NCBI GenBank assembly: GCA_963930655.1
Contig: OZ005610.1
Span: forward strand, 3,105,001 to 3,169,000
DNA: 64,000 bases
Source of the DNA: Myrica gale
Lineage: Eukaryota; Streptophyta; Magnoliopsida; Fagales; Myricaceae
Direction: 5' to 3'
Under the pieces are notes generated by a model. That model was not told the origin of the DNA. It saw only the letters and a program-made list of their open reading frames with translations, and searched no databases. The position numbers were made by a program, and so were the translations under genes. Positions 10,567-22,444 of this stretch are shown here, one piece after another (positions within the stretch are counted from its first letter, which is position 1; each line of letters starts with the position of its first letter).

Positions 10567-13278
10567 TCATGGCTGAACTAAGGGGGAGTAGACAGAGTCG
10601 TCGGTCACAATCTCTTTCTTCTTCACGTCATCGGCTTTTCCCCATAGAATTAGGTAGAGGCCCAATACGACCAAAACTCCTCCCACAATGCTACAGAATG
10701 AGGAAAAATCAAAGAGGTTTTAAAGGGAAAAAGTTTACACATTAGTTTCTTACCCAACTCAAATTTGCAGATACATTCATTCCCTGTGCCCCATTTGCCA
10801 GGGAAAAGAAAAGAACCTTATAGGGAAGTATACCCACTGACAAGACTTAGAAAAAAAAAACCCCCACTGACAAGATATATTTGCACTGGTTTGGTCGAAG
10901 TGAAGAAGTTGGCAGTTTTTGAGTCTTTTCATACTGGAAAGATGCAATGGGAGGTTCAAAATTGCTCAAAGAATTCACGAATGCATTTAACTACTATAGG
11001 GCAAAAAGGAACTGATCGTATAAACAGATCCCTACCAATAAACTAAAGTTGCACTTGCGTCAAAATCTGTGGCTCGGAATAAGAGAGGACCATTCTAGCG
11101 CATATTCTTTTGGTAGTTTTTTTACCATTTAGAGGAATAGATAGAGAAATGAACTGGAGATACCATATCAAGACAGAGATACCTGCCCAAGTATGCAGAA
11201 TTTCCCAATACAAATGTCTGCAGAAGAAACGAGAAAACGACCAGAAGTGGGTTAAATGCTGATTCGAACACAGGGCCCCTCTTCTTAATAGACCACGTCA
11301 TCACATAATATGATAATCCTGTCACCACAATTCCCTGCAATTCACTAGATGTGAGCATTTGTTGGAAAAATGAAAATCGTGGGATTTTGGATTTTGTAGT
11401 TTGGTTTGGCTTACTCCAAATAAGATTGTAACCAGAACAAGCCCTCCTTCCCACTCAAGTTCCCAAGATGACGATGATAAGACAAATGCAGAGACTATGG
11501 CAATCTGTATTGTGCCAAAGAAGCTCATCATCGTGGTTAAGGATATCTCTGCTGGGTAAAACCGAGTGACATGCCCCTGCAAAATTTACATGGCTACGTC
11601 AACAATACAGGAATATCTGGTCCCGATATGAAAAGGGGGGGGGGGGGGGAGTTCATAAAGATGATGTTGGCCTAGATCAACTGGAAGAGAGCTTTTTTCT
11701 TACCACTAAAATACTCCAACAGCTTGTTGCAAGCACTCCAACAACGACCATTATGCTGCCAACGATCACATCAGTGGAGGCTTGAATGTTAAACAACATA
11801 GAGGTTACTACGACTGGCCCCTTCCACAAAACTACAGCCAAGGCTCCGACAGCCGAGAGGACTAGGCCCCATATTTTGGCCTGCCCGTTGATGCTCCAAA
11901 ATTTTAGCTTTTCTTGACGAAGTATGAGTGCCATTGTAAATACAATTGAGGGGACCAAGTTCAGCCCGACGCTTTGATAGGTCGACGCTACATATTGCAG
12001 GGATACCGCCAATAGCATCTGACAAAGAGTAATCCTAGACACCAAGGAACAAAAGTAACGATGTTATGCAAATTGCTCAAAAGTAGGACAAGATCAATCT
12101 TTCAATGTGTTGCATCAAATTAGTGTAATTCCTTAGAGAAATCAAAATTCAGTTGTGAATGGTTTTCGAATGTCATATTAATGTCACTTTACAGGACTAG
12201 CCCTGAACTGGGTTAAACTGAGGCTTTACATAGTAATCGCCATTTCTTAGCAGCGGCGACAAATCATGAACTAGCCCTGAACTAGTCTAATACGATAATT
12301 ACTGCGATTTCCTATTGCAAGAAAAAGCTGTATACTTAACTCCAGTAATCCCAAAAGGAATGCGTAGCATAGTATCTTGAAGGTGAGAGGAGGCCTCTTG
12401 TTCCTGCGACCAATGACAATTCCATCCTTAAATTTTGGTTATGGGTCAAACACCAACGATAAATCAAAGATTCAAGAAAAAGACACCAACAGGATTGTAT
12501 CAGAATTTTAAGAGACGATCTGTCTAATTACTGCAGCTCTATTCGTGGTCGTTGGCTAAGGGTCAAACCTTAGGCTATTTTTCGAGTAAAGACCCAGAGC
12601 TGGAAATGGCTGCAATTGGGTAGGTTCAAAGTTGCCTAGCCTGACAAAATTCAATTCCTTTTTCGTCCACCACTGCTGAGATTCGGTAGTCATTTCACCG
12701 TATTTGTATTTCCAACTCATGATTCGCTACCCTGTATTTTGAAACGTAGGGAGGTTCTATACCATTTCTTTGGCTATTGAGGGCAAAAATAAAGAGGCAT
12801 GTTCATTTAAACTGGCTCCTCTCGCTCTGTCTTCTTTTCCTACCCAGTTGGGAAGAAAGCAAATGGTGGATGGAGGTAACAAGAATCCCTCCATTTCCTT
12901 TCCCTTCCTGGCCACTCCTCCACTCGCACCCAACCAAAACACAAAAGATTCCCCTTCTTCCATCCCTTTTCGGCCAACCCTCTTACCTTTCCACCAACTA
13001 CCTTAAACAGAACGTTTCAGACAGAACCATAGCAATCAAATAGTAGCTACGTATAGGTGACGAGGAAAAAACACTCACTTCTCGAGGAGAAAAGCGAGAA
13101 GAGCCAAGACGACAGTGGAGATAGCACGCCCGTAGACCACAATGACGAGGGCACTAATGCCATTGGAGGCAAGTGACTGTACCATAATCATGAATACAGC
13201 AAGGCAGAGATTTTTCAATGTTAGGAATATGTATGGCATGCTCGCCTCCAGCCACAGCAACCACCTCGTCATGTCCAT
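10567..13278 (-). CDS. WAT1-related EamA/DMT transporter
   Basis: Six exons on the minus strand: 13079-13278, 12341-12403, 11704-12034, 11415-11576, 11183-11334, 10567-10690, total 343 residues. The protein is about ten hydrophobic segments in two EamA halves. Family landmarks are visible: KNKRPPLTFKIL after TM2, YQSVGLNLVPSIVFTMAL in the first half, YPAEISLTTMMSFFGTIQ, and KKRGPVFESAFNPLLVV with a final GVLVVLGLYLILWGK. The C-terminal tail is short and hydrophilic. WAT1/UMAMIT-type proteins move amino acids, auxin or related metabolites across the plasma membrane or tonoplast; the substrate cannot be read from the sequence. The length is near the low end for the family (about 350-400). Confidence 0.9.
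11635..11649 (+). repeat. poly-G tract in intron
   Basis: A run of 15 G residues in the intron between exons 3 and 4 of the WAT1-like gene. Confidence 0.85.
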
Positions 13279-15622
13279 CTCCTGCTCTCTAGCAAACTAG
13301 CTCTGTTCTCCTCTTCTTCCCCCATTAGGAGCAATATACTTCACACGTATGGGGATTGACCGTTAGATTGACTCGCAGAAATTAGACTTGCTAAAACGCA
13401 CGTGCTGGTTCGTTGAAATTAAAATAAGACAAGCTTTCCAATATCGACGCAACAATAAGAAAAGCTTGGGTGATGTTAGTGTCGAAGAATTTTGTAGGAT
13501 TTAAGGAGTTTTGTGAATTTTTAGGTGTTGTTAAAGTTGTATTGATGTTTGTGTAGAGATTGATGATGTGTAAAAAAATAATGATGATGTTTAAAGTGTT
13601 TGTTTTTAATTTCGAATTTATTATTTTTTATTAAAATTTGAATATTTAAAAGATATAAAAAAAACAAAAAACATAAAAACATAAAAGCAAAAAAGAGTCG
13701 AATCCTACCGAAGTCAATTACAGCGGCTGCAAAATCCTACGTATTCACCGAATTCAACGAAACCGAAGCTGCTTTAACAGGGGACAGTGTTGCAGGAGAG
13801 GTTGCAGGGATGAACATGAATACGTAGGATTCGAATCTTAATGAATATCATAAACGAACATCTCCTTGATTCTTGCAGTTATGGTCCAATAACCGATGTA
13901 CAAACTTTGCAATACCAATACCCATTACTTTATACATGGATTTTTCACTTCCAAAACTAAAAGTATTTATTCATCCATTTTTCTTTTCAGTCTTTGGCCA
14001 GGTATTGCATTTGATTCCTTTACTATGTAATTTATTTATCAGCTAGCAACTTGGTATTTTATTTAATTATAGTCCTTTCTTTCTTTCTACGTTGCTCCAT
14101 ATTCATATATAATATTTTTGTGGGTTCCATAGTCATACTTTCCAATAAACTTAATCTGCTGTTTTAAGGATAACTTACCGTAAACCCATGGGCTGTACGC
14201 ATTTTCTTCCTCCTCTTGTAGTCTTGTTTAGTTGTTTTAGAAAGGGATTTATGAGTTTTCCTAGTTTCCTTTTGAAGCATATTGGAAATCCAAAAGACCG
14301 ACAGTGGAGCCTATAATTCGTAATTAAATTTGATCTCTCTAGAACAGAAAAGCTTAAAGATATGGATGAGGCAAAGAAAGAACTGACCATGAAATCTTAA
14401 TAGTTGAATTTCCAACCGGAACCCTCTCTCCTCATATTGACTCTGGTTTATCTGTATGCAGTTTCTTTTTTTCTTTTTCTTTTTATTATTATTATTTTTC
14501 CTTGGTTCATATATAGCCTGTCACAAATTGACTACAGATGCGACATGGCTACGAGGATATTATGTCATATCTCCCTATAGTTTTATGGGTGGTGGAAATC
14601 CTCTTCACAGCCGTGTAGCCTTAACAGCCTTAATTGACATTAAAACTATGTGCTTAAAAGGAACTTTACCATAAAGCAAGCAAACTCAAATGATGCTGCA
14701 AAAAACCCACCCAAAAACCCTTCCTCGCAAGTGTTTATCTTTTGTTCCTCCAGTTGAGGATTCTAGCGGTCAAGTCTCGTTTTAAAATGCGAGCAACTGC
14801 ATGTAGGAGCGGCAGTTTTCAGCTCATCCTAATCAGTATTTATTATGACAGTACAATGATCAAAAGTCCATACAAACCAAACAACCATTTGAAGGTCAAT
14901 TTATAGCAATGGAGGGTAAACAACGTCCCACTGAAAAAGTAAAACAACACATTAAAAAAATTCCGCTAGTCATGCTGATACCCCCATTGACATTCTTAGT
15001 TATTATATTGGCTACGACTAGCTATATAAGCAATTCCCATGCCAGATACCACCTCAAAGCCTCAATTTCCACTAGATAAATAAACCTTTATTAGGTGAAA
15101 CTGAGCAATTTGGAACCCGAACCACCAACAGTTCTTATTCAAGCAACTTCTAAACATGAAAATTTCCCTTTTGCTTTAAATCCATAGATAACACCCATAC
15201 CCGGAGTAAATAACACAAGATTTATAAAATAAATTAGATGCTTGAACATGAGCAGAATCTAATACTATTTCTTCAAGCAAACAAAACCAAGCTAAACTGG
15301 AAAGTAATCAAGGTACATGTTTTCCCTTATCTGCCTTTTGCATTATGTAAACATACAAGACCAAAATCGCTTACAACACCCTCGAGTTAACAGATAACAG
15401 AGGCAGAAGCAGATACAGCTATAAAAGAGAACGTACTATTAGAATTTCATAGCTCACAGGATTGGCCAAACGCAATCCAACTATATTTCAATAAGAAACC
15501 GTAAAATATTCCGTTGTTCGGAACGATTAGCAGCTAATACACATAACCAATTGAAAAGGTACAACTGAAGAAAGATCTGTACAGGAGTAGGAGACCAGAA
15601 TGAACGTTCGGCCAATTATGCA
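13279..15622. other. intergenic region with MITE B copy
   Basis: Contains the promoter of the WAT1-like gene, a family-B MITE at about 13468-13860, then AT-rich DNA with short microsatellite-like (ATT)n near 14487-14500. Small open frames such as the one at 14456 are low-complexity and not supported as genes. Confidence 0.55.
13468..13860 (+). mobile_element. MITE, family B
   Basis: The left part (TTTTGTGAATTTTTAGGTG, GTTAAAGTTGTATTGATG, ATGATGATGTTTAAAG) is matched in reverse complement at 29560-29930 and in part at 32790-33185. The right part carries an internal inverted repeat around AATCCTACGTATTC / GAATACGTAGGATT. No coding capacity. Confidence 0.65.
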
Positions 15623-16394
15623 TCATACAGCAGGTATGTTTGAGAAAGAGAATCCTTTGTATCCCTTATAAGCGTAGTATGCAATTCGAGTGTAGTAGAA
15701 CCCTGGAATGAACAAGATTGACCCCAGTATTGCAAAGAAGAGCCCTAATCATTCATCACCCAAACAGAGTCAAATCTCAGAAACAATAAGTCACAAACAG
15801 AAAACCCTAAGTCTAGTGAGGCTCAAAATTGATATTTTCTGTGCCACTATCCTCGAATCTCTCAGCAGCCCAAGAGATCAAAACCGCACAAGAAACCTCC
15901 ACAGGATTTATTAATTTCCTCTGTGATCTGTGTGGCTACGGAGAAATTGCAGTAAACTGAAGCATAAAAAACTACCCTCTTTTCCGTATAACAATCGAGT
16001 TCTCATCAATCATACGAAGCAAAATTACAGTAAGAATCCAAAATTTAAAACCCTATTTTAGACAAAAATAATATGAAACCCTAGCCTTAGTGAAGCGGGA
16101 ATTCAACAGAAAGATTGAGAGAGAAAAAAGAGGGGGGAGTTGGGCACGGAGAACCAAAAATAGAGGCTTTTGATAAACATAGAAAGAGGGAAAGGAAAGT
16201 TTACCGTGAGCACGATCGCCGCCGACGCGATTGAAGACCATGATGGTGCCGACAATGATGCCGAGTGTACCGAAGACGAGGAGGGAGACGGCGAGAGCGA
16301 TCTCCTTGATGGGAGGCCTGTTATTCACCGTGTACGACGTCTCCATCATTATGTCCTCGTCCGTTATCGAGAAAGCGTGGTCCACGTACGCCAT
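15623..16394 (-). CDS. TMEM230-like (DUF872) membrane protein
   Basis: Two exons, 16205-16394 and 15623-15744, give 103 residues. An N-terminal acidic cytosolic stretch ([12 protein letters not shown]) precedes [19 protein letters not shown] and a second membrane segment [19 protein letters not shown], ending in the conserved tail [17 protein letters not shown]. This is the complete architecture of plant TMEM230/DUF872 proteins: two transmembrane helices with both ends cytosolic. The animal protein works on secretory and endosomal vesicles; the plant role is not established. Confidence 0.92.
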
Positions 16395-19014
16395 TTCTTC
16401 TCTTCCGCTCTCTGTCTCCCTGATCTCTCTCCAAGCTGTTTGATTTTTCTTTTGGATAGATTAAGGTTTCCTTGGAATGGTTCTGGAGTTGGAATAACAA
16501 CAAGGGGTAGCTTAAGTTCAAAGTAGAAAAGGACTTTTGAAAGGGTGAGCGATCCTTTAGGTTGTTAAGTTTTAAGGAGCTAGGCAGTAGGCAATCTATT
16601 TGAAGCCTTCTTCTTCACCTTGCCGCGTGCGTTTTTGGTGCGTGCTGCCCAGTGCTCAGCCCCAACTCTAGCCGCCGCGTGGTTTATAGTTTATACTATT
16701 CTTCCTCTAGATTATCCAAAATTAACTTCACACGCCAATAACGGGTTACGCCGTTACGATACTTAATCTTACGTCACCTCTCATCGGTTGATACATAAAA
16801 TTTTAGTCTTTTATAATTTTAACATAATAAAATTATTATAAAATTATTTTTATAAAATTATTATTTTTTTTCATTTTTTTGACTTTTTTACTCACTTTTT
16901 TATTAATTTTTTTAATTCTTTTTTCCAACTCCTAAAATTTTATTCCCAAACGCTATATAAATTTGACTAAAGAATATTAGAACGTGATATTTGAAAAATA
17001 ACTAATTATTCAATATTTTATGGTAATCCAGTCTTAAATCGATCCATTATCTATTTAGTTATTTATCTAAATTCATTTATTGTTAAGAACAAGATAATAG
17101 TCCTTCAGTTATCCTTTATGCCAAGTATTGTCATATCATGTGAAGAATTATTATTATATCCATTGAAAACCTTTCTAGAAATAAGGATATAAATTTTTAG
17201 TAGCAAAAGGAAATTCAATATTTAATCATTTGATTTTATCTATTTTTACGAATTAGTCATTATCATTTATTTTTTTACTTTTCTATTATGGATTCTGTAA
17301 CCTTGTTCTTTTTGGGCGCTTCTCTACTGCAGTTCAGGTGACCAAACTGCAGCAAATACACTGCAGTTCGTGAGAGGCGGGCGTGAGTCCCGGGCAGGAC
17401 CCACACCCACCCTCACGAACTGTAGCGGTCACCCGAACGGTAGACCTCGTCCCGTTATTTTTAGGTAATTTTGTCACTTCTTTGTGATACCCTAACGGAA
17501 GTTACTGTCAAGTAGCTATTTTCTCTGGATCATCCCTATAGGCTATTTTACACGTCATCAGCCATTTAACAATGTCAGCTCCAAACGACAAGCAGCTTAT
17601 GGGTAAACTGAAGTCACGCACCTGCACTCACAAAGCACACCGTTTTTACCAAATAAAAGGAACGCACCGTTTTGGCTTTATTTTCTCCCTCTCTCCAGCG
17701 AGTTTTCACTTGCTTTCCCCTCTCTCCAGCGCACCGTTTTGGTTTGCTTCCCCCCCATCTGCGTCCCCCTTTCTAGCAATTCGTTTGCCCTAGCGCGGAC
17801 TGTCCAGGAACCTTGCTGCTTGAGCTCCACCGCACTGTCCACGGGAGTCAAGGCTAAGGTATGGGCTGACTTATACAGAAAGGTTGAGCAAAAATTCAAG
17901 TCAAAATCGGAATTCCGGTTCTGGTCTCAGCACTTATTGAAATAGGAATGCAATTTTTCCCAATATTTCGGAATAGGAAATTTTGTCGGATTTGACAGAA
18001 TTTCCTTATTCGGCCTTCTCCCCGAGTCTCCCATTCTCCAGAGCCACTCTCCCCCCTTCGCCACTCGTCGACTCGCCCTGGCCCCCGATCTCTCTCTCTC
18101 TCTCTCTCCCTCCCTCTCACCATCCAGATTCAGGCTTCCAGCCACCTTGAGCCGCCGTTAACGAGTCAACAACCGCTCTTGTCCCTCTCTCTAATCCCCA
18201 TCCCTAATCTCTCTCTTTCTCTCTCACCGTCCAGGTTCCAGCCACCCTAAGGTATGATTATTTTGATCTTAATTAGAACATTAGACAATGAGAACAAATT
18301 ATGAACTACGCTTTAGGATTTTTTGATTAATGATTTCGGGATTTAGGAATTTGATCTGGATAATTTGGTCGAGCTTATAGCTGCAAATATGTGAGTGTTG
18401 TGTTTATTTGGATCTAGAAAATGTAGATTTCAGTTGGTGTTTTGGGGTTTTCAGCTTGGAGATTGGAGGATTTTAATTGGTGTTTTGGTCGAGCTTATAC
18501 CTGCAAATATGTGAGTGCTGTATTTATGGGACAGATTTGATTTTATTCGAACAACTTTACTTTAGTCTGCATTTTGGTTTTTAGAAAATTAGAACTGGTA
18601 AAAAAGCCCCCCGATTCTGGAAATTCCGGTTCCAGACCCGGAACCAATTTTTGAATTCCAGTTCCGGTACCCACCCTTAATTGTTAAGATCATAGATGTA
18701 TGGTCACTGCATTCCTAGGTTAGTTTTGGTTTGGTGTTTGTCTAACTGTGGTTGTAGGCTTTATCATATTCCATTTGTTCAATGCTCTAGGATTTCGAAA
18801 TGGGAACTAGTAAATCTTTAGTGTTTTTGTACTCTTGAAAAAAAAACACTTTGGGGCTATTGATATTACAATTGTAAGGGTGTAATGACAAAATCAAAGA
18901 TATATGGTTCCTACATTGGTAAGCTAGTTTCGATTTAGGTTTCATTTGATTTTTGAAAACTCATCCTTATCAACTCATTTGCTTTTGTGTGTGTCCAATG
19001 CTCTAGCATTCGCA
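16395..19014. other. divergent intergenic region, TMEM230-like to USE1
   Basis: 16.4-16.7 kb is the TMEM230-like promoter. 16.8-17.3 kb is very AT-rich. 17320-17444 is a small GC-rich foldback. 18.0-18.25 kb is CT-rich leader-like DNA with (CT)n, probably the USE1 5' untranslated exon, with a potential donor AAG/GTATGA at about 18250. 18.26-19.0 kb looks like a 5' leader intron and contains internal duplications. Confidence 0.5.
17320..17444. repeat. small GC-rich foldback
   Basis: Two nested inverted pairs: outer CTACTGCAGTTCAGGTGACC (17324-17343) with GGTCACCCGAACGGTAG (17427-17443), and inner CTGCAGTTCGTGAG (17361-17374) with CTCACGAACTGTAG (17412-17425). It is a likely MITE or foldback remnant in otherwise AT-rich DNA. 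Confidence 0.6.
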
Positions 19015-22000
19015 ATGGGAATCAATAAAAAAGAAGTGAACTTGAGGAGGTTGCTTGCAGCTGCACCTCATCAACAAAATCCGGCAAAACTTGTACATGT
19101 ATGTCTAAAGATCTTCGTTGTGAGATTTTAATCTGGTTATTTTTCTTTTTCAGTGGACTTATCAAAAAAAAAATTCTTTTTCAGTGGGCTGTAAAGATTC
19201 TGATATCCTATTTTTATCTCTAGGAGTTTAATTATAGCCCAATCCCATTTATGGATGATAACACTCATTTGAATTTGCAGTATGTTGCTACATTACGAGA
19301 ACAATTAGAACAACTGGCTGAAGAGAGAACTCCTGAAGGCTTACCAAGGTCAGTATGCTCATCTCTTCCATTGCTCCTTCCATTGCTTCTGCCATTAGTG
19401 CAAAGGCTTATCCTTTATTTGCGATGTAAATTCATCTTAACATCTTTGTGCAGTGTTTCAAAAGCTATGGTGAATGATTATTCAGAGAAGATCGAAGCGA
19501 TCGCTTCCAAATTAGCTGCCCCATTGGTGCGTGCATATTGATTAGCAAGCCTATGTGTTGATTTCGTAGATACCAAATATTATGGCAATATAAAGATGCT
19601 AATATTTTTACTTGGTCCTTTTTTAGAAGAAATTAAAACTCATCCATTAGTTGGTAGGTTGAATGAAACAGATCCCACAACTTGAATTAAATTTGGCTAA
19701 CACCATTTTGGATTTGTGAATCTGAGATTTCTGTGACAAAAAACAAAAAAGCAAGTTGTTTTACTTATTTGGTTTTTATCTTTGAGAGCTGAATACGTGC
19801 TTGAGTACTTTGGACGTTGATGTCATTATATGTGGGAGGGAAACTGGAACTAGTTTGGCAACAAACCCCTTTGGAGTGATAAAAGTAGCAAGCGCTTTAG
19901 TTGATTCCAATTTTTTTGGTGATATTGGGAAGACTTAGTACATAGAGGGTTGGTCATTGAGTAGCCAATGAATCCCTTGCTGCTTTTAACTTCAATAAGT
20001 TTTTATGCATTGAAATGGAAAAAACTAGGATGTTCCAAACTTTCTTAGTGGACTTCATACATGGTAATACATGTTTAAGTTTTTAATTCATATGAACCTA
20101 GTGCGACCTGAACCAAGGAATTTCTTTGTTTGCTGTGGAATCATGGCTCTGAGTATTATAATTTGCTGTAACTCTGAGTATTATAATTTGCTGTAAGTGT
20201 GCATCAATGTTATTGATCTTACCGTCTATATCTGCCTCTTTCTCTCTATCTTTGTCTGTTTCTCCTTCTGTACAGTCATGTATCTCTTCTACAATGTTGC
20301 TCCGCTTGATGAGGCTTGGATAAATAATATAGCACATAATTATCAAATATGTCTGGACTTGGGAATTTTGTGCAGTTTTCTCATTTTCTCATTCGGCTTG
20401 CTTTTCTTTAATCTTAGGATGTGATAATGTTATTGCCTTGTTTCTTTGTGAATTAAATCAAAGGTACATTCTATGCATGGAGGTTCTCACTCTTAACAAC
20501 TTATCCTTTTTCCTGGCTACTCAGCCTGATGTGCTAGTATCCAAGGAGACCTTTGCACAAACTACTGTAAATGAAAGCCCCCCTAAAGCAGGCACAGAAA
20601 ATAATGTGCTGCCTACTCGTGGATTAAGAAGAAGATTTGGGTACGTGAATCGGTGCTGGATGGAATGAGCTCCTTGAATCTTTTCTGATTCATGATACTA
20701 ATTTTGAACAATTTGGTTCATTGATCAGGCCTACATCCAATGGTGAAGCTAGAATTCATGAAAGTGCTGAGGATGTTTCATCACCGCCTATCAAACTAGA
20801 TGCTGCAGCACAAGCGGAAATCGAAAAGCACAGGTATGTTTTGGGCGAGGTAGGGAACCATACCATGACTGCAGTCGGACATTGGTGGGGTGCTTAACTT
20901 TTTGTGCCTGAGGTCTGTAACCAGGATGACAGCCACTAGAAGTATGTACCTCATAAAACTAATGGCTCTCGTGTCTAATTTACTGTAATTCCCTTTAACA
21001 ACTCTTTCCCATACCCAGTATCTTGTTCAACTTTCCTAAAACTGCTATGTAAGCTTGTATAACTTATCAATATAATGCTTATGGAATGAAAACCAGGGAC
21101 CTACGTTAAAATACAAGCTTTTATGAAATAAAATGATGTTTTTATTTGGCCCTCTATAGGAAATAGACTAGTAATTTCTTACTTTTGGATTACCTTTGAA
21201 CTCAAGTCTGTTTCCATTTGTTTCATTCGATTAATTTTCAAGTGTGTTTATGCTGTGTCCAAGAATCTATAATTGGCAATGATAGCAAGAACTTTGTGTG
21301 TTTTGTGTGAAATTTGAGAAATACTTTGGAACAGAGCTAGAAACTATAGTATGCAGGTAATGCCTTTTCTTCCGCATACTTTACTGGTCTAACCATATTT
21401 CAACTTTTTCCTCTTGCCACAGAAAACTCCAAGAGGACTTGACTGATGAAATGGTTGTGTTGGCACAACAACTTAAGGAGAGTAGTTTAATGATGAGCCA
21501 GTCCGTGCAAAACACTGAGAAGGTAAGAACTTGCAACTTATCTGGTAATACATTGTTCACCAGTGGACGATGTTGAACAATAAATTTGAAGTTGATGTAA
21601 AGCTAGACAATTACTCACCTTTATGGTCTTATACATAGTTCCTAGGGAAGCACAGATTTTCACTGTCAGCATGTCTAGAATTTGGGAGTCTTTGTGTATG
21701 ACGTCCTATGTCTATGTACATAAATAATACCCTGTTCTGCTGTGCATTTATGCGCCTTAGTTAACTTCCTTCCCACAACTCCACGCCAAATTATCTTGTA
21801 GGCTATGCATTTATGCCCCATAATTAACTTCATTTTTCACGACTCCACCCCTATCTCACTGTATCATTGCTGCCACAACTGCCATCCTACCACCACCGTT
21901 AATAAGCTTACATTGGTTCGCCCCCATAGCCATCCATTACTGTTGCCGCCAATGACACCTGGTCACAACAGCAACTGCCTCCACTAACAGCACTAATAAG

Positions 22001-22444
22001 CAAAAATTACGTAGGCCATCCCAACTAACTCAAATAATAATACCCCCTCAAGAGAATGGGGTGCAGGGTGAGGGCATAGATTGTATAGTGGTGCTAGAAT
22101 ATCTCAGCAAGTTTGCACCTCAAGATTTATAATGATTTAGAGAGTAATCGCTGCTCTAATGGTTGGATACACTATATTGGCTCATAGCTTTGATTTTATT
22201 TTTTTCCATGTCTTTGGTGTTTCACTGAAAATTGATGAGTCTCATAACTGGCTCATGATTGTTGCAGGTACTGGATTCGACAGAGAAGGCTGTTGAGCAG
22301 AGCTTGGCAAGTACTGGCCGTGCCAATGTACGAGCCACAGCGATATACTCTGAGAGTTCTAAGACTACATGCTTCACATGGCTTCTGATCTTGGTAATGA
22401 CATGCGTTTTTATTATGGTTGTGCTTCTCATTCGCGTCACCTGA
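19015..22444 (+). CDS. USE1: SNARE protein USE1 (vesicle transport)
   Basis: Seven exons: 19015-19098, 19281-19348, 19454-19526, 20525-20640, 20729-20833, 21423-21522, 22268-22444, total 240 residues. The N-terminus [20 protein letters not shown] is the family start, which fixes the [15 protein letters not shown] and [19 protein letters not shown] form the N-terminal helices. The SNARE-like region spans about 150-215 ([20 protein letters not shown] ... [13 protein letters not shown]), and a single C-terminal anchor ([20 protein letters not shown]) ends the protein. USE1 is the Qc-type SNARE of Golgi-to-ER retrograde transport. Length is normal for plant USE1. Confidence 0.93.
20147..20196 (+). 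repeat. perfect 25-bp tandem duplication in USE1 intron 3
   Basis: CTCTGAGTATTATAATTTGC plus five bases occurs twice without mismatch (20147-20171, 20172-20196). Confidence 0.9.

Noticed and set aside
13815..13835. GGATTCGAATC resembling a tRNA T-loop
   Set aside because: No acceptor stem, D-arm or anticodon arm around it; it is part of the MITE B internal repeat. No tRNA, rRNA or CRISPR array was found in the window.
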